Positions 33,228-45,433 of a DNA stretch of 64,000 bases are shown in pieces (the first letter of the stretch is position 1; every line of letters begins with the position of its first letter). Both the position numbers and the translations under genes were made by a program. Source of the stretch: Emydura subglobosa (lineage: Eukaryota; Chordata; Testudines; Chelidae); NCBI GenBank assembly GCA_007922225.1, contig ML679946.1:95114759-95178758 (forward strand), given 5' to 3'. The notes beneath the pieces are model-generated. The model saw nothing but the letters and a program-made list of their open reading frames with translations. It was not told where the DNA came from and ran no database searches.

Positions 33228-33640
33228 CAGGGCTGGCCTCACGGGTGGGTAACGTTGGCGACCGCCAAGGATGCTGTGGTCAAGAGGCTCACCGTCCAAG
33301 TGCCACAAGCTGGAGGGGGCGCAGAGTGGGGATGAGTGCGGGCTAGCTGGGGGCTGGAGCCCCTAGCCAGCCAAGTGGGTGGCAGGCAATGCCACCTGGA
33401 GGTGCAGGCAGAACCAGAGGGCTAGCCCTTGGATCCCTCTTTCTGCAGGCATGGGCAGTAGCCGTGCACCCACTGATAGGTGGTCAGGGAGTGTATGGCC
33501 GGGAGAGCACCCAGGCTCAGAAACTCCTCTTTGTGCAGTCCGACCGGGCTCCAGGCCTCATGCTGCTGTTCTCAAACTCAAAGAAAGGGGGCCAATATAC
33601 AAGTTCACCTAGAGCACCATTCTTCCTAAGGCCAACCCTG
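33228..33640. mobile_element. Non-autonomous hAT-like element with TIRs and perfect 8-bp target duplication
   Basis: The left end CAGGGCTGGCCTCACGGG pairs with the right end CCTAAGGCCAACCCTG (complement CAGGGTTGGCCTTAGG), with two mismatches over the first 14 bases. It is flanked by GCCTGAGC at 33220-33227 and again at 33641-33648, a perfect 8-bp duplication typical of hAT insertion. The 413-base GC-rich interior has open frames only because of base composition. They are not transposase. Confidence 0.92.
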
Positions 33641-33648
33641 GCCTGAGC
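33641..33648. repeat. Right target site duplication of the hAT-like element
   Basis: GCCTGAGC, identical to 33220-33227. Confidence 0.9.
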
Positions 33649-35640
33649 CAATATTTGAGGCCTTGTAGGATTGCTCCCATTAGGAGAAGAAATTGATGGT
33701 ACAGGTCAAGTGTATTCTCAGTGTAATCTTATTTACTAAAAAAACAAAAAAATCCTCACAGTCCTGTTTCCCTAAAAATAGTAGCAACAAATAGCAGGCA
33801 GTTTCCCTGTTCAGAAATCCCCAAGCCTGCTTCAAGTCACCAGCAACCTCTGTGCCCCAGAAGCTCTGTCCTTCTGCTTCCTCTCAGCATCACACTCACA
33901 ACTGCTTCTCTTGGATTTCTGCCAGCAACATGCACAGGGTATATCGTCGCTGCAGTCTGGAGGTGTGATAGCAGTATGGGTATGCACACCGGAGCTAGCT
34001 TCGCTCTAGCTAGATCAACGCTAACTTGAGGAACAATAGCAGCAAAGTTGTGACAGCTCTGTAAAGGTGCGTGAGTAAGTACCTAGGGTCCTGGGCCCAG
34101 TGTTTGCAGCAATAATAGTTATTGTTTTCCTTAAAGCCTCAGCTCCTGGAGTCCAGTGGCTATGTGATGATTTCAGCCGTCATTTTTAAAGAAAAAGGAA
34201 GTTTCTAGCCCTCAAGGCTGCAGAGAAAGCTTCAAAATGTGACCCCAGCACATCTTACAGGCTCAAAAAGCAGAAGGCAAATAAAAAGCACACCAAAACT
34301 ATTGTTTTTACATAAGCTTATGGTTTTAAAGCCAATCTCACGATTTTTGGTGCACCTGACTCATGCTGTTTGAAGATTTGGGGTTTGCTATACAATGGGC
34401 CAGTGGGGCTAGCCTGTGCTGCCCTGGTTTCCTCGCTATTGTTACTCAAGCTTGATCTAAGCGAGTTTAGCTATGCCCATCTACATAGGCTGCAATCACA
34501 CCTCCCAACTGCAGTGTAGACAAACAAGCAGCCTGCCCCTGATATTTTAGCACATGCCTTTGCAACAAGGAAAACCCATCTTAATCTGCCTGGCGGGGGG
34601 GCATGCCAGGAAGCCTCTTGCTTTGGATGGAAGTTACCATTGTCTGCAGCTGTTTTTACTATTTGATTGCTCCTTCTCTTGAGCCTGAAAGAGTGCTTGA
34701 CATACCCAGAGGCTCAAATGAATTCTCTGAGTTTGGATTCACCTGATGGTGGCCTTTAAGCATGTTTCAGTATAACAAAATGTATCCTTTCTGTATGTCC
34801 TGCGCCTTCAGAACTCCATATTTTCAATTTCTCCTTATCTCCTCCACATATCGTAACCCAGCAGGACCTGGGAGAACATCTGTAACTTAGCCAATATCAA
34901 GTGATGCAATGAAGATATTAGTGTATGTCTGAAAGCTGCCAAAGCCCATTGTTGTATTTCAATGCAAGGAGACTCCAGGGGAAAGCCTGTTAAATACAAA
35001 CAACCCAATATATCCAGGGACTGATGAGGTTCTCAGATATTATGGCAATGAAGGTCAATCACAGTAAAATATATATATATTGGTTCTTGGTTTGTACTTC
35101 AATGAGTTATACCCTCCTAAGTAACACTGTAAAGGCACTGCCCAATTTCTCCCTAAATGTCAAGTTATTATACTGCAATTCTGTTGCATGGATCAGATGG
35201 AAGATGTGGCGGTGTAATGGACTCTAAAACCTTCAGCACGGGGACCAGATGCTGTAGAAGAAAAAGGTATACAATCCAGGATGACCAACGAGGAGGACAG
35301 AAAGTTAAATCAGAGAAAAGGAGTCTAGTGCTGCATTACAGATTGCCAGGGAGGTTACTTCGGAGAGTGTAGGAAACAAGAATTGGATAGTATCCCTTTA
35401 AATCATTTGTAAGCCTTCAAGTGCTGCTCACCATGTTCTGGGTTTTAGAAGCCAGCAGAGCAGCTGCGTATTGATGTCGCTAAGGTTTGTGTATATTTAA
35501 TAAACATGGTTATTTGGACCCTTCCGTACAGTGTGGTTTCTTCATGCTAATACTGTTGTGTAAAGGCCAAAAGACACAAGGCTTTTATGGAGAGTGTGGG
35601 AGGTAAATGGGATGCTTCAAAGAGACACTCAGGGAACTTA
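33649..35640. other. Non-coding sequence, possible LTR fragment at the right
   Basis: No supported gene. Between about 35370 and 35560, phrases such as AGCAGCTGCGTATTGATGTC and TATATTTAATAAACATGG followed by TTCCGTACAGTGTGG look like the end of an LTR with a poly(A) signal. I see no borders. A short AT run lies at about 35069-35080. Confidence 0.35.
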
Positions 35641-35790
35641 AGGTATGTCTACACTGCAATTAAAACACCCACAGCTGGGCTGTGGCAGCTGGCTCAGGCT
35701 ATGGGAGTTGGGCTAAGAGGCTATTTAATTTCAGTGTAGACATTTGGGTTCAGGCTGCAGCCTGGGCTGTAGCACCCTGCACGGCGGGAG
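35641..35790 (+). mobile_element. Harbinger-like MITE, left half
   Basis: It begins AGGTATGTCTACACTGCAAT directly after TTA (a possible Harbinger target duplication). The middle repeats the complementary end as ATTTAATTTCAGTGTAGACA. The right half, which should end with the complement TTGCAGTGTAGACATACC, is missing after CCACAC at about 35800. Confidence 0.7.
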
Positions 35791-35799
35791 GGTCCACAC

Positions 35800-36750
35800 A
35801 AAGCCCTTGGAAGATCTTCTCATCTTGTTCCCTTCTGGGGAGCTCTTCTGCTTAAGTCGTTGGCAAATTAAACAATGTAAGACTAATCCACCTCAGCCAC
35901 TCACCATGTGACACATCCCAGCCCTCTAGCTTGACCTAAAAGCCCTGCTTATTTAAGTCTCAATTAAGGAAGGTACTTAACCATTTGAGTAGTCCCAGTG
36001 AAGGCACTAAAGTCAATGGGACTACTTGTATGATTGAAATTAGGCAGGTGCTCACGTGCCTTCCTGTAATGGAAGGCCATACGGCTAAAACCTGAGAGGT
36101 GCTGAGCACCCAAATTCCCATTCGAGTCAATGCAATATTCATTGGGTGCTCCACATCTTTCCGGGGGCCAAGTTGTGCCACTGAGTTTAATGGGAGTTCT
36201 GCTTAAAAAAAATAAATCAATAGCCCAGTACGGCTTATGATCTGGCCTTATTTCTCTGGCCAGAGAAAAGCTAGAGAATCAGCATTCACTGGAAAATAAG
36301 ACAGTAATGCTATCTGAGACTGTGTTAGCTACAAAAACAAAGGGCCGTGAACCAATGCTAAGAAAGTGCTCCAAATTAGCATAGCTAGAATCCCTTTACA
36401 TGGTAATTAACATATTGAATCAATTACTGGGAGAAGAAACGAAGCAACCACTGTGTTTGAGTCAGCAGTTAAATAAGCAGGTTGGGGGGCGGCGGGGGAG
36501 GAGAAATAAGACCACCTGGTTTCATACCAGCCCTGACAGCTATTGGGTCAAATCCATCTCTAATGTAATACCATTGATGTTAATGGATTCATTTAGCCTC
36601 TTAGACAGCCAGGAATAGGGTGTTCTCAAATGTTCCGGTTTGGATACCTATTGTTTATTGGTGGGTAATCTGCAGGTTAGAGAGGCTGTGTCCTAGACTG
36701 TCAGGTTGAGTTAGAACCATCTAAAGTGCAGCTAGGCATGTGCTGAACTC
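35800..36750. other. Non-coding sequence, no gene seen
   Basis: Phrases like GTGCTGAGCACCCAAATTCC and GTCAATGGGAC belong to common amniote repeat wording. There is no gene. Confidence 0.5.
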
Positions 36751-36830
36751 CTGACAAGGTGGGGGAGGTAATATCTTTTACTGGACCTCACCTCTAATAT
36801 CCTGGGACCGACACAGCTACAGCTACACTC
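36751..36830. repeat. Rearranged copy of a short interspersed repeat
   Basis: GACAAGGTGGGGGAGGTAAT..TCTTTTACTGGACC is the complement of the 5.1-kb copy's left part. Directly after it, CCTCTAATATCCTGGGACCG reads as the forward-strand right part. The left half is thus inverted relative to the right. Confidence 0.55.
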
Positions 36831-37223
36831 CTAACAGTTGTTATATCTAAGCTTTCTTTAAGGGTCAAAACCTTTTTTCTCTTGTACAGATGCTCTTTCA
36901 CCTGGGACAGTGGAGCAAAGATGACACTCAGTGGCTGGTTGGGTAATCACAGGTATGTATTTCCTACTGTGTCCCAAAGGGTATAATCGAGACCTACTGA
37001 CTCCGTCAGAGCAGAGCTCTCCATAGGAACATGCCTTGCCATGTTAAACACAATACAATTTTGAAGCATTTCCTGTACAAAATATAAACACTAGGCTCCA
37101 TCAGCTATATAGTAGGTAAGGTGCTCTCATCTAAATTACATGAAATACTTACATTTCAGATGAACAAGAGGCTCTGCAAAAGGGATTTAAAAAAAAACAA
37201 AGAAACTTTATCTATAAATAAGC

Positions 37224-37271
37224 AGTTGGTACAATAAAAGATAGAACCTCACCCACCTTGTCTCTGTAAAA
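37224..37271 (+). repeat. Fragment of the same short interspersed repeat
   Basis: CAGTTGGTACAATAAAAGAT then CCTCACCCACCTTGTCTCTG, matching the segment at about 5110-5155 in the same orientation. Confidence 0.6.
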
Positions 37272-38079
37272 TAAGTCACCGTTTTAGGAACACCTTTATA
37301 GAACTTTGATTCTTTATAATCCCTGTTGGAAATTGGCCGCAATAATTTGTGTCAGCACCGTAATCCTCGATCTGCCGTTCTGCCATTGTTGGGAAGATCA
37401 TTTATAAGGGGCCTTTCACCTGAGAGACCCAAGAGCCCTTTGCAAACTCATACAAGGCCTGGGCTTTACCAGTGTGGGGCAGAGATGGGGACTTGGATAA
37501 GACAGGTTATATACATGGGTCAGACAGTGTTTGTTCCTGTCTTAACTAGTGAGTTGTTTGGTGGTCCAGATGCAGTGAGTTGGTCATCTCTGCCCAGTTT
37601 CTCATGAGCAGGTGTCCAAGTTACCACCACAAGTGGCCCTTTTGTTGACAGGCCTGCATGAGGCTAGTGATCAAATGAGCATGGAAACTGAACTCCAATA
37701 TTCTGCGTAACTACCACACTCCCCTTCTTCCTGCAACTCAGCTTAACTCTTTGCTAGAGCACAGGCCAGAATTATTTTTTCAGGACTTTTCCAGAAAGCA
37801 TATGTCATGGATCCACTGGTCCAGGGTTCTTGAACAACACCAGAATTTCAGTTTTCATTTAAAAAAAAAAAAAAAGTTTCTAGCTTTCTAGCTTGTACAG
37901 AAAAGCTCAAAAATGTGACACAAGCGTAACTGATGCAATGATGTTGGCTTGCCTGAGTCTGCAGAGAGCCTGAAAGAACAGCTTAGAGAACTGCCCATGC
38001 ATCTCAATGGAGTGTTAACACCAAGATCCACTTTTCCAGGGCATTCGTCCCACGTCAACCCCACCCCAACAGGAGAATA
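37272..38079. other. Non-coding sequence, no gene seen
   Basis: No supported feature apart from an A run at about 37861-37875. Confidence 0.5.
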
Positions 38080-38222
38080 TAGGGATGGATCACTTGAAAT
38101 TGCCCTGTTCTGTTCATTCCCTCTGAAGTGTCTGGCACTGGCCACTCTCAGAAGACAGGAGACTGTAGTAGATGGACCACTGATCTGACCCAGCATGGCC
38201 ATTCTTATGGTCTTATGTTCTT
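38080..38222 (+). mobile_element. LINE 3' tail fragment (CR1-like)
   Basis: The text GGGATGGATCACTTGAAATT, TTCTGTTCATTCCCTCTGAA, GGAGACTGTAGTAGATGGAC and CATGGCCATTCTTATGG is the same 3' tail that ends the LINEs at 52.28 and 56.76 kb. Confidence 0.85.
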
Positions 38223-41029
38223 GCATGTGTGGCAGGAGAAGAGTGTAGTGGGTCCAGCCCACCCACGCAGATACACGCAGCTGTCAGGGTAAATTTACCT
38301 TCAGCAAACAACCCCATGGAAAATAATCCAAATCCAAGTCCAAATTCATTCTTTTTCCAACACCAGTATTTTGCCTTTGGATGGGCCCCCAAATGTCAGC
38401 CAAATCCAATGCAAAAATGGGCAGAATCAAAATCCATAGTCCAAATCCCACTCCAACGTGGGGTGGCCGCCCGTGCCACCCACTCCCTTCCCTGGGCTTA
38501 GCTGCTACATAAGGCTGTGGAAGGACTCTGCCCCAGGGGAAATCTCACCCTTATTTGTCCATGTTTTGAAGACCACGAGATGCGGTTATGTCTGTAATGG
38601 ACTACAGGGAAAAGATTTATTAAAAAGCTTTTATGACTGCCACCATGACTCAAAGGACATTATCAGAGAAAGTAATCATCCAGCAGGCGCACAATTGTCT
38701 CTGACTCTAATCATTTCACGTTATTCATCCTGGCCAGAGATGACCACGTTCATTATGGGTTCTTTAATAAGGTATCCAAGGGGCTGTTCCCTGGGTTAGA
38801 TATTCCAACCACTTGATTTAAATCATCACCTTATATTTTAAACTCCTATATAGCACTTTTCATCCATCAGAAAGACAGCACTGCCAGCACCTTTTAGCAT
38901 CGTGCTGGGTCATTGCTTCGCTATTGATTCAGAGTGAAGCACACCACCTACTAAATCCCAGCACCACAGCTGGCTTTCCCTGGTGGGAGCTGAGAAGTCA
39001 TGATCTGAGGAGATCACAGCACAAGGCTGCAGTCTCTCTTCTAAATCAGACTTATTTCAAACTGTGTTTTTGTTTCTCCTCACCAAAGCGCAATGCTTCT
39101 AGTCTTATTCCAGGACAGCATTTTATCCTTGGCAAAGGCACGGGCTGTAAATAGTGGAGGCTGACATACATACCTGAATTTTACTGGCAGGCAGGCTAGG
39201 GAGAGGAAAAAGCCTCTGTCACACACTGTACATGGAGGAGAAAGGTATTTTTTCCCCTTTATGCTACTGGCAAATTAGGACTAAATTGTTGGACGTGCCA
39301 TCTCTCTGAACTGCTATTTCCCAGCTCCCCCCGTCTGCAATGCGACTGCTACCACACGAATTCATGTCTGTTCCTTTACAGCTTCCTATCCCAGATACAT
39401 ATAATTATCACCTCTCGATTACTCTCCTCAGTTGCCTGGGTTTTTCTTTCCAAGCCCTTGGAGCGGTGATGAGCTGGACCCCTGGGAAAGGCTTAGTGGT
39501 GGCCTGGCAAGAGTTACAGACCGCAATCCCTGTAACGCCACCAATCCTGCTTCAGGAGGAGGAACCCCACTGTGCCATGGTCACTGGGGTGGGTGAACTA
39601 CAAAAGAGTTCCAAAGGGAGACTCGGTAGCTCAGGGGGCTCTTAACAGGAGATGGAAGCCTTGACCTCCAAGATCCTCATTTTCCCACTCAGGGTAGAAG
39701 CAGCTCTCATTGGGCTGGGCTGTCACCTGACAACCCAGCTAGAGGAAGAGGCGGAACATGCCAGTGCTGCCCCAGGAGTAGGGCAGGCATTATACAGACC
39801 CCAAGGGACACTATCAGGTGCTGCACCCTTGCCAGGCCAGCCTATGGAGATGCGGCATACTGCTTCCCCCGGGCTGGCTCTGGCATGTTGAGGGGGGCAG
39901 GGTGGAGCTGAAGCATTGCCATTTCCTTGCCCGTGCCTGCCCACTCCCTACCCACCTGGTGGGATGGGGAGTAGCAGCTCCAGCAATGTGGGCAAACCCT
40001 GCAGGGGAGCAAGGGGGCTTGCCTGCCTGGCAACATGAGAGCCTACCATTGAGAGCAGGGGCTTCAACAGGGATCCCTTGAATCCTCTGGTGGGAGAATT
40101 GGGCTGCAGGGAATAAAGTCCAGCCCACATCATAAACAGATGACAGTCATCTCTGTGTAAAAGCCACAGAAGTACCTAGATAGATAGAAACCGAAGAACA
40201 ATACATTGGATAACGATCAACCTAGTCATCTCATGAAACTTGGCACGTACAGTGCCAGCTACCGAGGTAGTAAACTAGTGTCGTCCACCTGGTAAGGCAA
40301 GTTCCTCTCATTACGCCAAGAGAAAGGTCTCTGCTTCCTACACCCAGGGGGACCTCAGAGCCAGGCATTCCCTAAGATAAGTCAAGTTTCTGCATTAATA
40401 TTATATAAGACGACATTACAGCTACAGAACAAAAGCTGACAAAATGTAGTATGCGGGCACGAGTCGCTTTGATGGCTATCAGATCACGGTCTATGAGACA
40501 GCTCCTGTTTTTACCTGAGGAATATATTGGCTGGATGTCAAGCAGTTTCAAAGGCATTGCCGTGAAATGCTAATTATATTTTTAAATCAAGCTGAGCAAA
40601 TAATTTGTAGGAAATTATTTATGCCATGAATGCTTCACAGATTGTCTATGAGCTGCTTATGATTTGTTTAAATGTATTCATTATTCAAAATTATTCACTA
40701 ATCATTTCTTCAGATCATTCTGGGTCTGACAATTGTTCACAAGCAGTTCAGTTTTATATCGGAGCTTTATTTTAAGGCCATTTTACTCTCAGTTACACTG
40801 GTGTATCCCAACGGGATTGCATGGTTGTCTGTGCTGAACTGAACTTGTGATACAGATTTTGCATTTGTCTGAGGAATATGATAATTTAGGAGACGAAAAA
40901 TATGCTATTGGAATTCTATCCAATTTCAGTCCTAGCTCTGTGTCTGTGTTGATGGTGTTTCACCACCATCTTGTGCTTTAAAGCAATTCGATGTTATTTT
41001 CTGATCCCTCTGTTGGTCCTGTGATCTCA
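38223..41029. other. Non-coding sequence, no gene or clear repeat seen
   Basis: About 2.8 kb. The portion 39.4-40.1 kb is GC-richer and gives overlapping open frames on both strands (up to 104 codons). None has a recognisable domain or plausible exon borders. Confidence 0.5.
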
Positions 41030-41625
41030 TCTATTATAAAGCCAGAAGGACACACTGTGGTCATCTAGTCTGACCTCCTGTATCACACAGGTCAAAGACT
41101 TCCCTGAACTTGGAACTAGAGCAGATCTTTTATGAAAACTTTCCAATCGTGATTTAAAGAATTCACAGTAGAGAGCCCTCATGGCCTATATTCTTTGTTC
41201 TTAGATCTATGCATTTACATTTGGCTATGAAAAGGCACATTGTCTGTTTGCTGAGCCCAGTACACCAAACAATCCATGTTGCTCTGTATCGACAATATGT
41301 CCTCTTCACTATTTACCACTCCTTCAATTTTCGTGTCATCTACAAACTTTGTCAATGATGATTTTATGTTTTCTTCCAGGTCACTGATAAAAACTTTAAA
41401 TAGCTTATGGATACCTGCAGGACTGCACTAGAAACACACACGCTTGATGATGATTCCCCATTTAGTTACATATTAAGACCTATCAGATAGCCAGATTTAA
41501 AACCATTTACAATGTGTGCCATGTTAATTTTGTGTCATTCTAGTTTGTTAATTAAAATGACATGTGGTAGCAAGTCAAATACTAACAGAGTTGCTGTAAG
41601 GTACTTCTGTATGGCAAGGCCCTGT
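41030..41625 (-). mobile_element. Old CR1-like LINE, internally deleted
   Basis: The minus-strand tail TATTATAAAGCCAGAAGGAC and TCATCTAGTCTGACCTCCTG is followed by an RT segment (TCACTATTTACCACTCCTTC, then TTTCGTGTCATCTACAAACT, which contains the complement of F-x-D-D-T). Further upstream comes GTTAATTTTGTGTCATTCTA and CATGTGGTAGCAAGTCAAAT. Several hundred bases between the tail and the RT are missing. All frames are broken. Confidence 0.7.
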
Positions 41626-42115
41626 GAAAATCACAGATTTGTTTTAGAAAATTCACAGCAGTGTCATGGATAAAGTATCAAATTTAATGGCATACGCATG
41701 GGATGCAGTCCATGAAAGGACATTGCTGAATTTCCTTGCATCACACCAGCTGCCAAGTCCGCCCTTCCCTCCCCGCCCGCACCCGATAGGGCTGCAATTT
41801 TTCCAACACTGGAGAGGCAGAAGCAGGAACTGAGTGCACCAATTTCGTGCTTGTGTGTGGCAGTGTCATGTCAGAGCAGCAATTTGGGGGGTACTCGGCA
41901 ACTGGTTTTCTGTGAGGGGCAGTAGTGAGTGCTGCCACTGCCTCTTGGAACACGAGCAGCCGTGACCTCAGTGGGGAGGCAGAAGCAGGCATCCATGCAC
42001 ACCAGGCTTGTGCTCGGTGTGGCTCGTAGCATGTGTTCCAAGCAGTGGTGGCCCTGGCTACTGTGTCTCGCATAAAACTGGCTGCTGAGTCACCCCCGTG
42101 AACTGATGCTCCAGC
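41626..42115. other. Non-coding sequence, no gene seen
   Basis: The 110-codon minus-strand frame at 41741-42073 lies in a GC-richer stretch and has no recognisable domain. Confidence 0.5.
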
Positions 42116-42690
42116 ATAGAATCATAGGACTGGAAGGGACCTCGAGAAATCATCTAGTCCAGTCCCCTGCACTTATGGCAGGACTAAGTATTGTCTAGAC
42201 CATCCCTGACAGGTGTTTTTTAAGAGCAGCTTAGACAATCTGCAATGATGGAGATTCCACAACCTCCCTAGGCAATTTATTCCAGTGTTTAACTACCCTG
42301 ACTGTTAGGAAGTTTTTTTCCTTTTGTCCAACCTAAATTCCCTTTCAATTTAAGCCCATTGTTTCTTGTCTTATCCTCAGAGGCTAAGGAGAATATTTTT
42401 TCTCCCTCCTCCTTGTAACAACCTTTTATGTATTTGAAAACTGTTACATCCCCCCTCAGTCTTCTTCTCTCCAGACTAAACAAACCCAATTTTTCCAATC
42501 GTCCCTTAGAGGTCACGTTTTCTGCACCTTTAATCATTTTTGTTGTTTTTCTCTGGACTTTCTGCAATTTGTCCACATCTTTCCTGAAATGTGGTGCCCA
42601 GAACTGGACACAATACGCCGGCTGAGGCCTAATCAGCACAGAGTAGAGTGGAAGAATTACTTTTCTTGTCTTCTGTAGAGTTTTAGATAC
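42116..42690 (-). mobile_element. CR1 LINE, 5'-truncated
   Basis: The tail CATAGAATCATAGGACTGGA and GGGACCTCGAGAAATCATCT is followed by the 3' UTR and ORF2 C-terminus, to about 42690. It belongs to a different CR1 subfamily from the 30.5-kb copy, since the wording differs throughout (e.g. DKTRNNGLKLKGNLGW against [19 protein letters not shown]). Confidence 0.9.
42289..42639 (-). pseudogene. CR1 ORF2 C-terminal remnant
   Basis: The frame reads [51 protein letters not shown], then DKTRNNGLKL. This is the thumb and tail of CR1 reverse transcriptase. The frame starts after the catalytic region and is cut before the usual HWN..-end, so it is non-functional. Confidence 0.8.
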
Positions 42691-44160
42691 ATTTCATACC
42701 TGTGTTGGGTTCCAGCCTGACATCTCCAGGGACTGGAGATTTTAAACCAGGTAAGCCATGGACAACAGCACTGCAATAGCTTCCATTGCAAACGCCATCT
42801 CCCCAAAGTTCCCCTTCCCATATTTCCTCCTAACCCCATTTCTCTCTTTTGGGAACTCCATTCTCCATCCTTGCTGCCAGCTCCACACCCTCCTTGTCAC
42901 TTCTCATGTGTCCAGACACTTGCTAAGTCCTGCTGATTCTTCCCCTTCCAAATGGTCTCCATTGCTGAAACCTTTCTGTGCACTGCTTCCTCTGTCCTTG
43001 ACTGCTTAGGGGAAGGAGGGGGCACACTCTGCCTCTCACCCCTTTAGTCTGCATAACTGCTGCTGCCTCAGGCCCCAGTTCTGCAATTAAGATGGCAGCT
43101 CTTTCTTACAAGTGCCCAGAAGAAGGTGGGTTTTACTGTATTTGTTGTATGTACAGTAGAGGGGGTAGCTACATAAAACAACAATGGTAACTGTGTACGT
43201 GCAAAACGAACCATTGCACAAACAAAAGGTGTTGATTGCCATGCAGAATGGTGAGGAGGCATGCTCAATTTACCGGGAATTTTGAAAAATATCTTTGGGG
43301 AGGAGGGAAAGTGCTTTAAATTCCAGTTTTGTCACTTTTTTTTTTTTTTTTTTAAACAAAATCATGTCATTTATGCTAAACCTCTTATTATTAACAGACG
43401 CTTGACTGTCATAAAATAAATCCTCTCTCTGAAACTGAGCTTTCTGGATTATATAAGACTCAAGACACATTTCCTACTGCCTTGTAATGGATTATTGGAA
43501 CAATTTTGCCAGGGGCTCCATATGCCAAGATTTAATTAGTTTTTAGAGATGGCATTTGGATCCTTGGCACAGTCCATGGTTAGTTTCAATGGCTTCTTTT
43601 CTTTTTCTTCTGGATGTCAAACATTAGGCAGATAACCGGCTGTTACGTATTCCATGGTGTCATTTTTTAAGCTATCTTTCAAATTACATTTTTTTAAAAG
43701 CTAGTATTAATTCAAGGATGATATGACAAGGGCATAAAATCAGGAAGGTCCAAGAGTTAAAGAGGGCTTCTTCCACATAGATTCAGCTATGTTGCACATC
43801 TTATCTAATGGTACACGTTAACAATAATCTATATTAATAGACAATATTAGACATGCGCAATGGGAATAAGTTAACCTTATCGGCAGAAGCCTCACTTTTG
43901 GCATTCCCTGATTTTTGACTGTTTGATGTTTCAAGCTTAATGTTTGATTAATTTCTTTAATTTTGTTGCGTTTAATTTTCTTGGTCCATGGAAGAAGAAA
44001 AAAAATTAAGCTGAAAATGGGTGTAATCCTGCTACCATTGAACTCTCCCCAAAACTCCCATGTAGAGACCAGAATGCTACCTTAGGTATTTCGGTTTAGG
44101 CAGCAAGACACAAAGACAGCCAAAATCAGTGCCCACTTTGGAAAATATTAGCCATAAACT
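42691..44160. other. Non-coding sequence, no gene seen
   Basis: Contains a T run at about 43334-43352. There is no supported gene or element end. Confidence 0.5.
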
Positions 44161-44440
44161 CTCTATGCCTCAGTTTCTTCAGACCTGCTTTTCCATTGCC
44201 CTGCACATTATGCAGCCAATTACACCAGGTCAAAGTTAGTATAAACCACTACCAGTCTGATTTGGTAGCATTTTACTTCCACTTTGCACAGGTGTGAATG
44301 ACTGCTCAAGGTGTCTGCTGACCGAGAATTAGGTCCTTCATCTTGAAAACTGGGGTAATACTCACAGAGGCATTATGACACCAGACTAAACTAATTAATT
44401 GTTGTTAAGTGCTTTGAAAGCCTCACATGGAAGGTGCTGG
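44160..44440 (+). repeat. MIR-like SINE, apparently interrupted
   Basis: CTATGCCTCAGTTTCTTCAG (44161-44180) and, about 160 bases on, GAAAACTGGGGTAATACTCAC with AAACTAATTAATTGTTGTTA and AGTGCTTTGAAAG follow the order of the MIR 3' part. Between them lies other repeat wording (ACACCAGGTCAAAGTTAGT..). An insertion into an old MIR is the likely reading. Confidence 0.5.
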
Positions 44441-45348
44441 AAGACTAATTACTGATTATATACTGATATCTATATCATCTAAATCTATACAATGGGTAGT
44501 GACAAATCTTTGCAAACAATTTAGTCATTGGATTTGTCTTTTTTTCTGTTCGTGAAATGCCCATTTTTTCATATTCGGTTGATCCACTGAGTGTAATAGT
44601 TTGAATAGTTTTAATGAACTATTTTATGTTTGGGCCTCTCCAAACCTGTTTGCAGTGAATGCTCTCTGGAGTATTTGACATTCAGTATGTGGGCAGGCTC
44701 AGCCTTACTCAGGTGGGCCAGATCCTCAGAGATATTTAGGCTCCTCTGTCCCATTGCTGCATTTTCAATAGTGACTTGTGAATGTGGGTGCCCAACTTCA
44801 GAACTTTTTTCACCTGCTATCTGGAAATCAGGTGGGGTACCCACAATCACTAGTCGCTTTTGCAAATGTAGCCTATGGTATTACTGCCTTACAGAGGTAA
44901 TTGTCAGTGATCTTCCAGTGACTCTTACAATAGCAGTGGACAATAGCACTGATCTTTCTTCACAGTTTACGAGCAAGGATGGTGTGCAAGTTCATTTTTA
45001 TTGTAACAGTTGTAAATGTTTTAGTATATTAATTAGATCTTCCAGCTGTTGATAATGAGAAGAGAGTCGCTTGGGTACACTGGATAACTGTACAGATGAA
45101 AAAATCATGCAATGTGTCCTAAGGGACAGAGGATAAATCCACTGTAACCAAGAGCTGTACATTTTTAATGGCCAGTACAGGTGTACTGTACAGAAGTCTA
45201 GAGTTACGTGTTAATATCTGACATGTTCTGTATCTGGGGATTATGTTGTCCTTTTGCTAGGGGACTGATCCAGAGACCTAATAGATCTCTCCCATTTCTA
45301 AGTCTGATCCCCACAAAATTGTGGTATTTATCTTCCTAATTTGATTAA
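44441..45348. other. Non-coding sequence, no gene seen
   Basis: Open frames at 44611-45052 overlap on both strands and show no domain. Confidence 0.5.
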
Positions 45349-45433
45349 TAGATTTTAGGGCCAGAAGGGACCATCTAGATTTTCTAGTCTGACTTCTTGC
45401 ACAGCACAGGCCACTGAACTTCACCTGTTCTAT
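45349..45433 (-). mobile_element. CR1-like LINE tail fragment
   Basis: TAGATTTTAGGGCCAGAAGG, GACCATCTAGATTTTCTAGTC and TGACTTCTTGCACAGCACAG are the 3' tail of an older CR1-like family on the minus strand, as at 55190. Confidence 0.7.

Noticed and set aside
32910..33308. 132-codon minus-strand frame
   Set aside because: It runs into the left end of the hAT-like element and shows no recognisable domain.
37920..38260. 124-codon minus-strand frame as a gene
   Set aside because: It is antisense to a LINE tail fragment (38080-38222).
39340..40133. Cluster of open frames of 60-104 codons on both strands
   Set aside because: Raised GC content explains them. There is no domain and no consistent exon.
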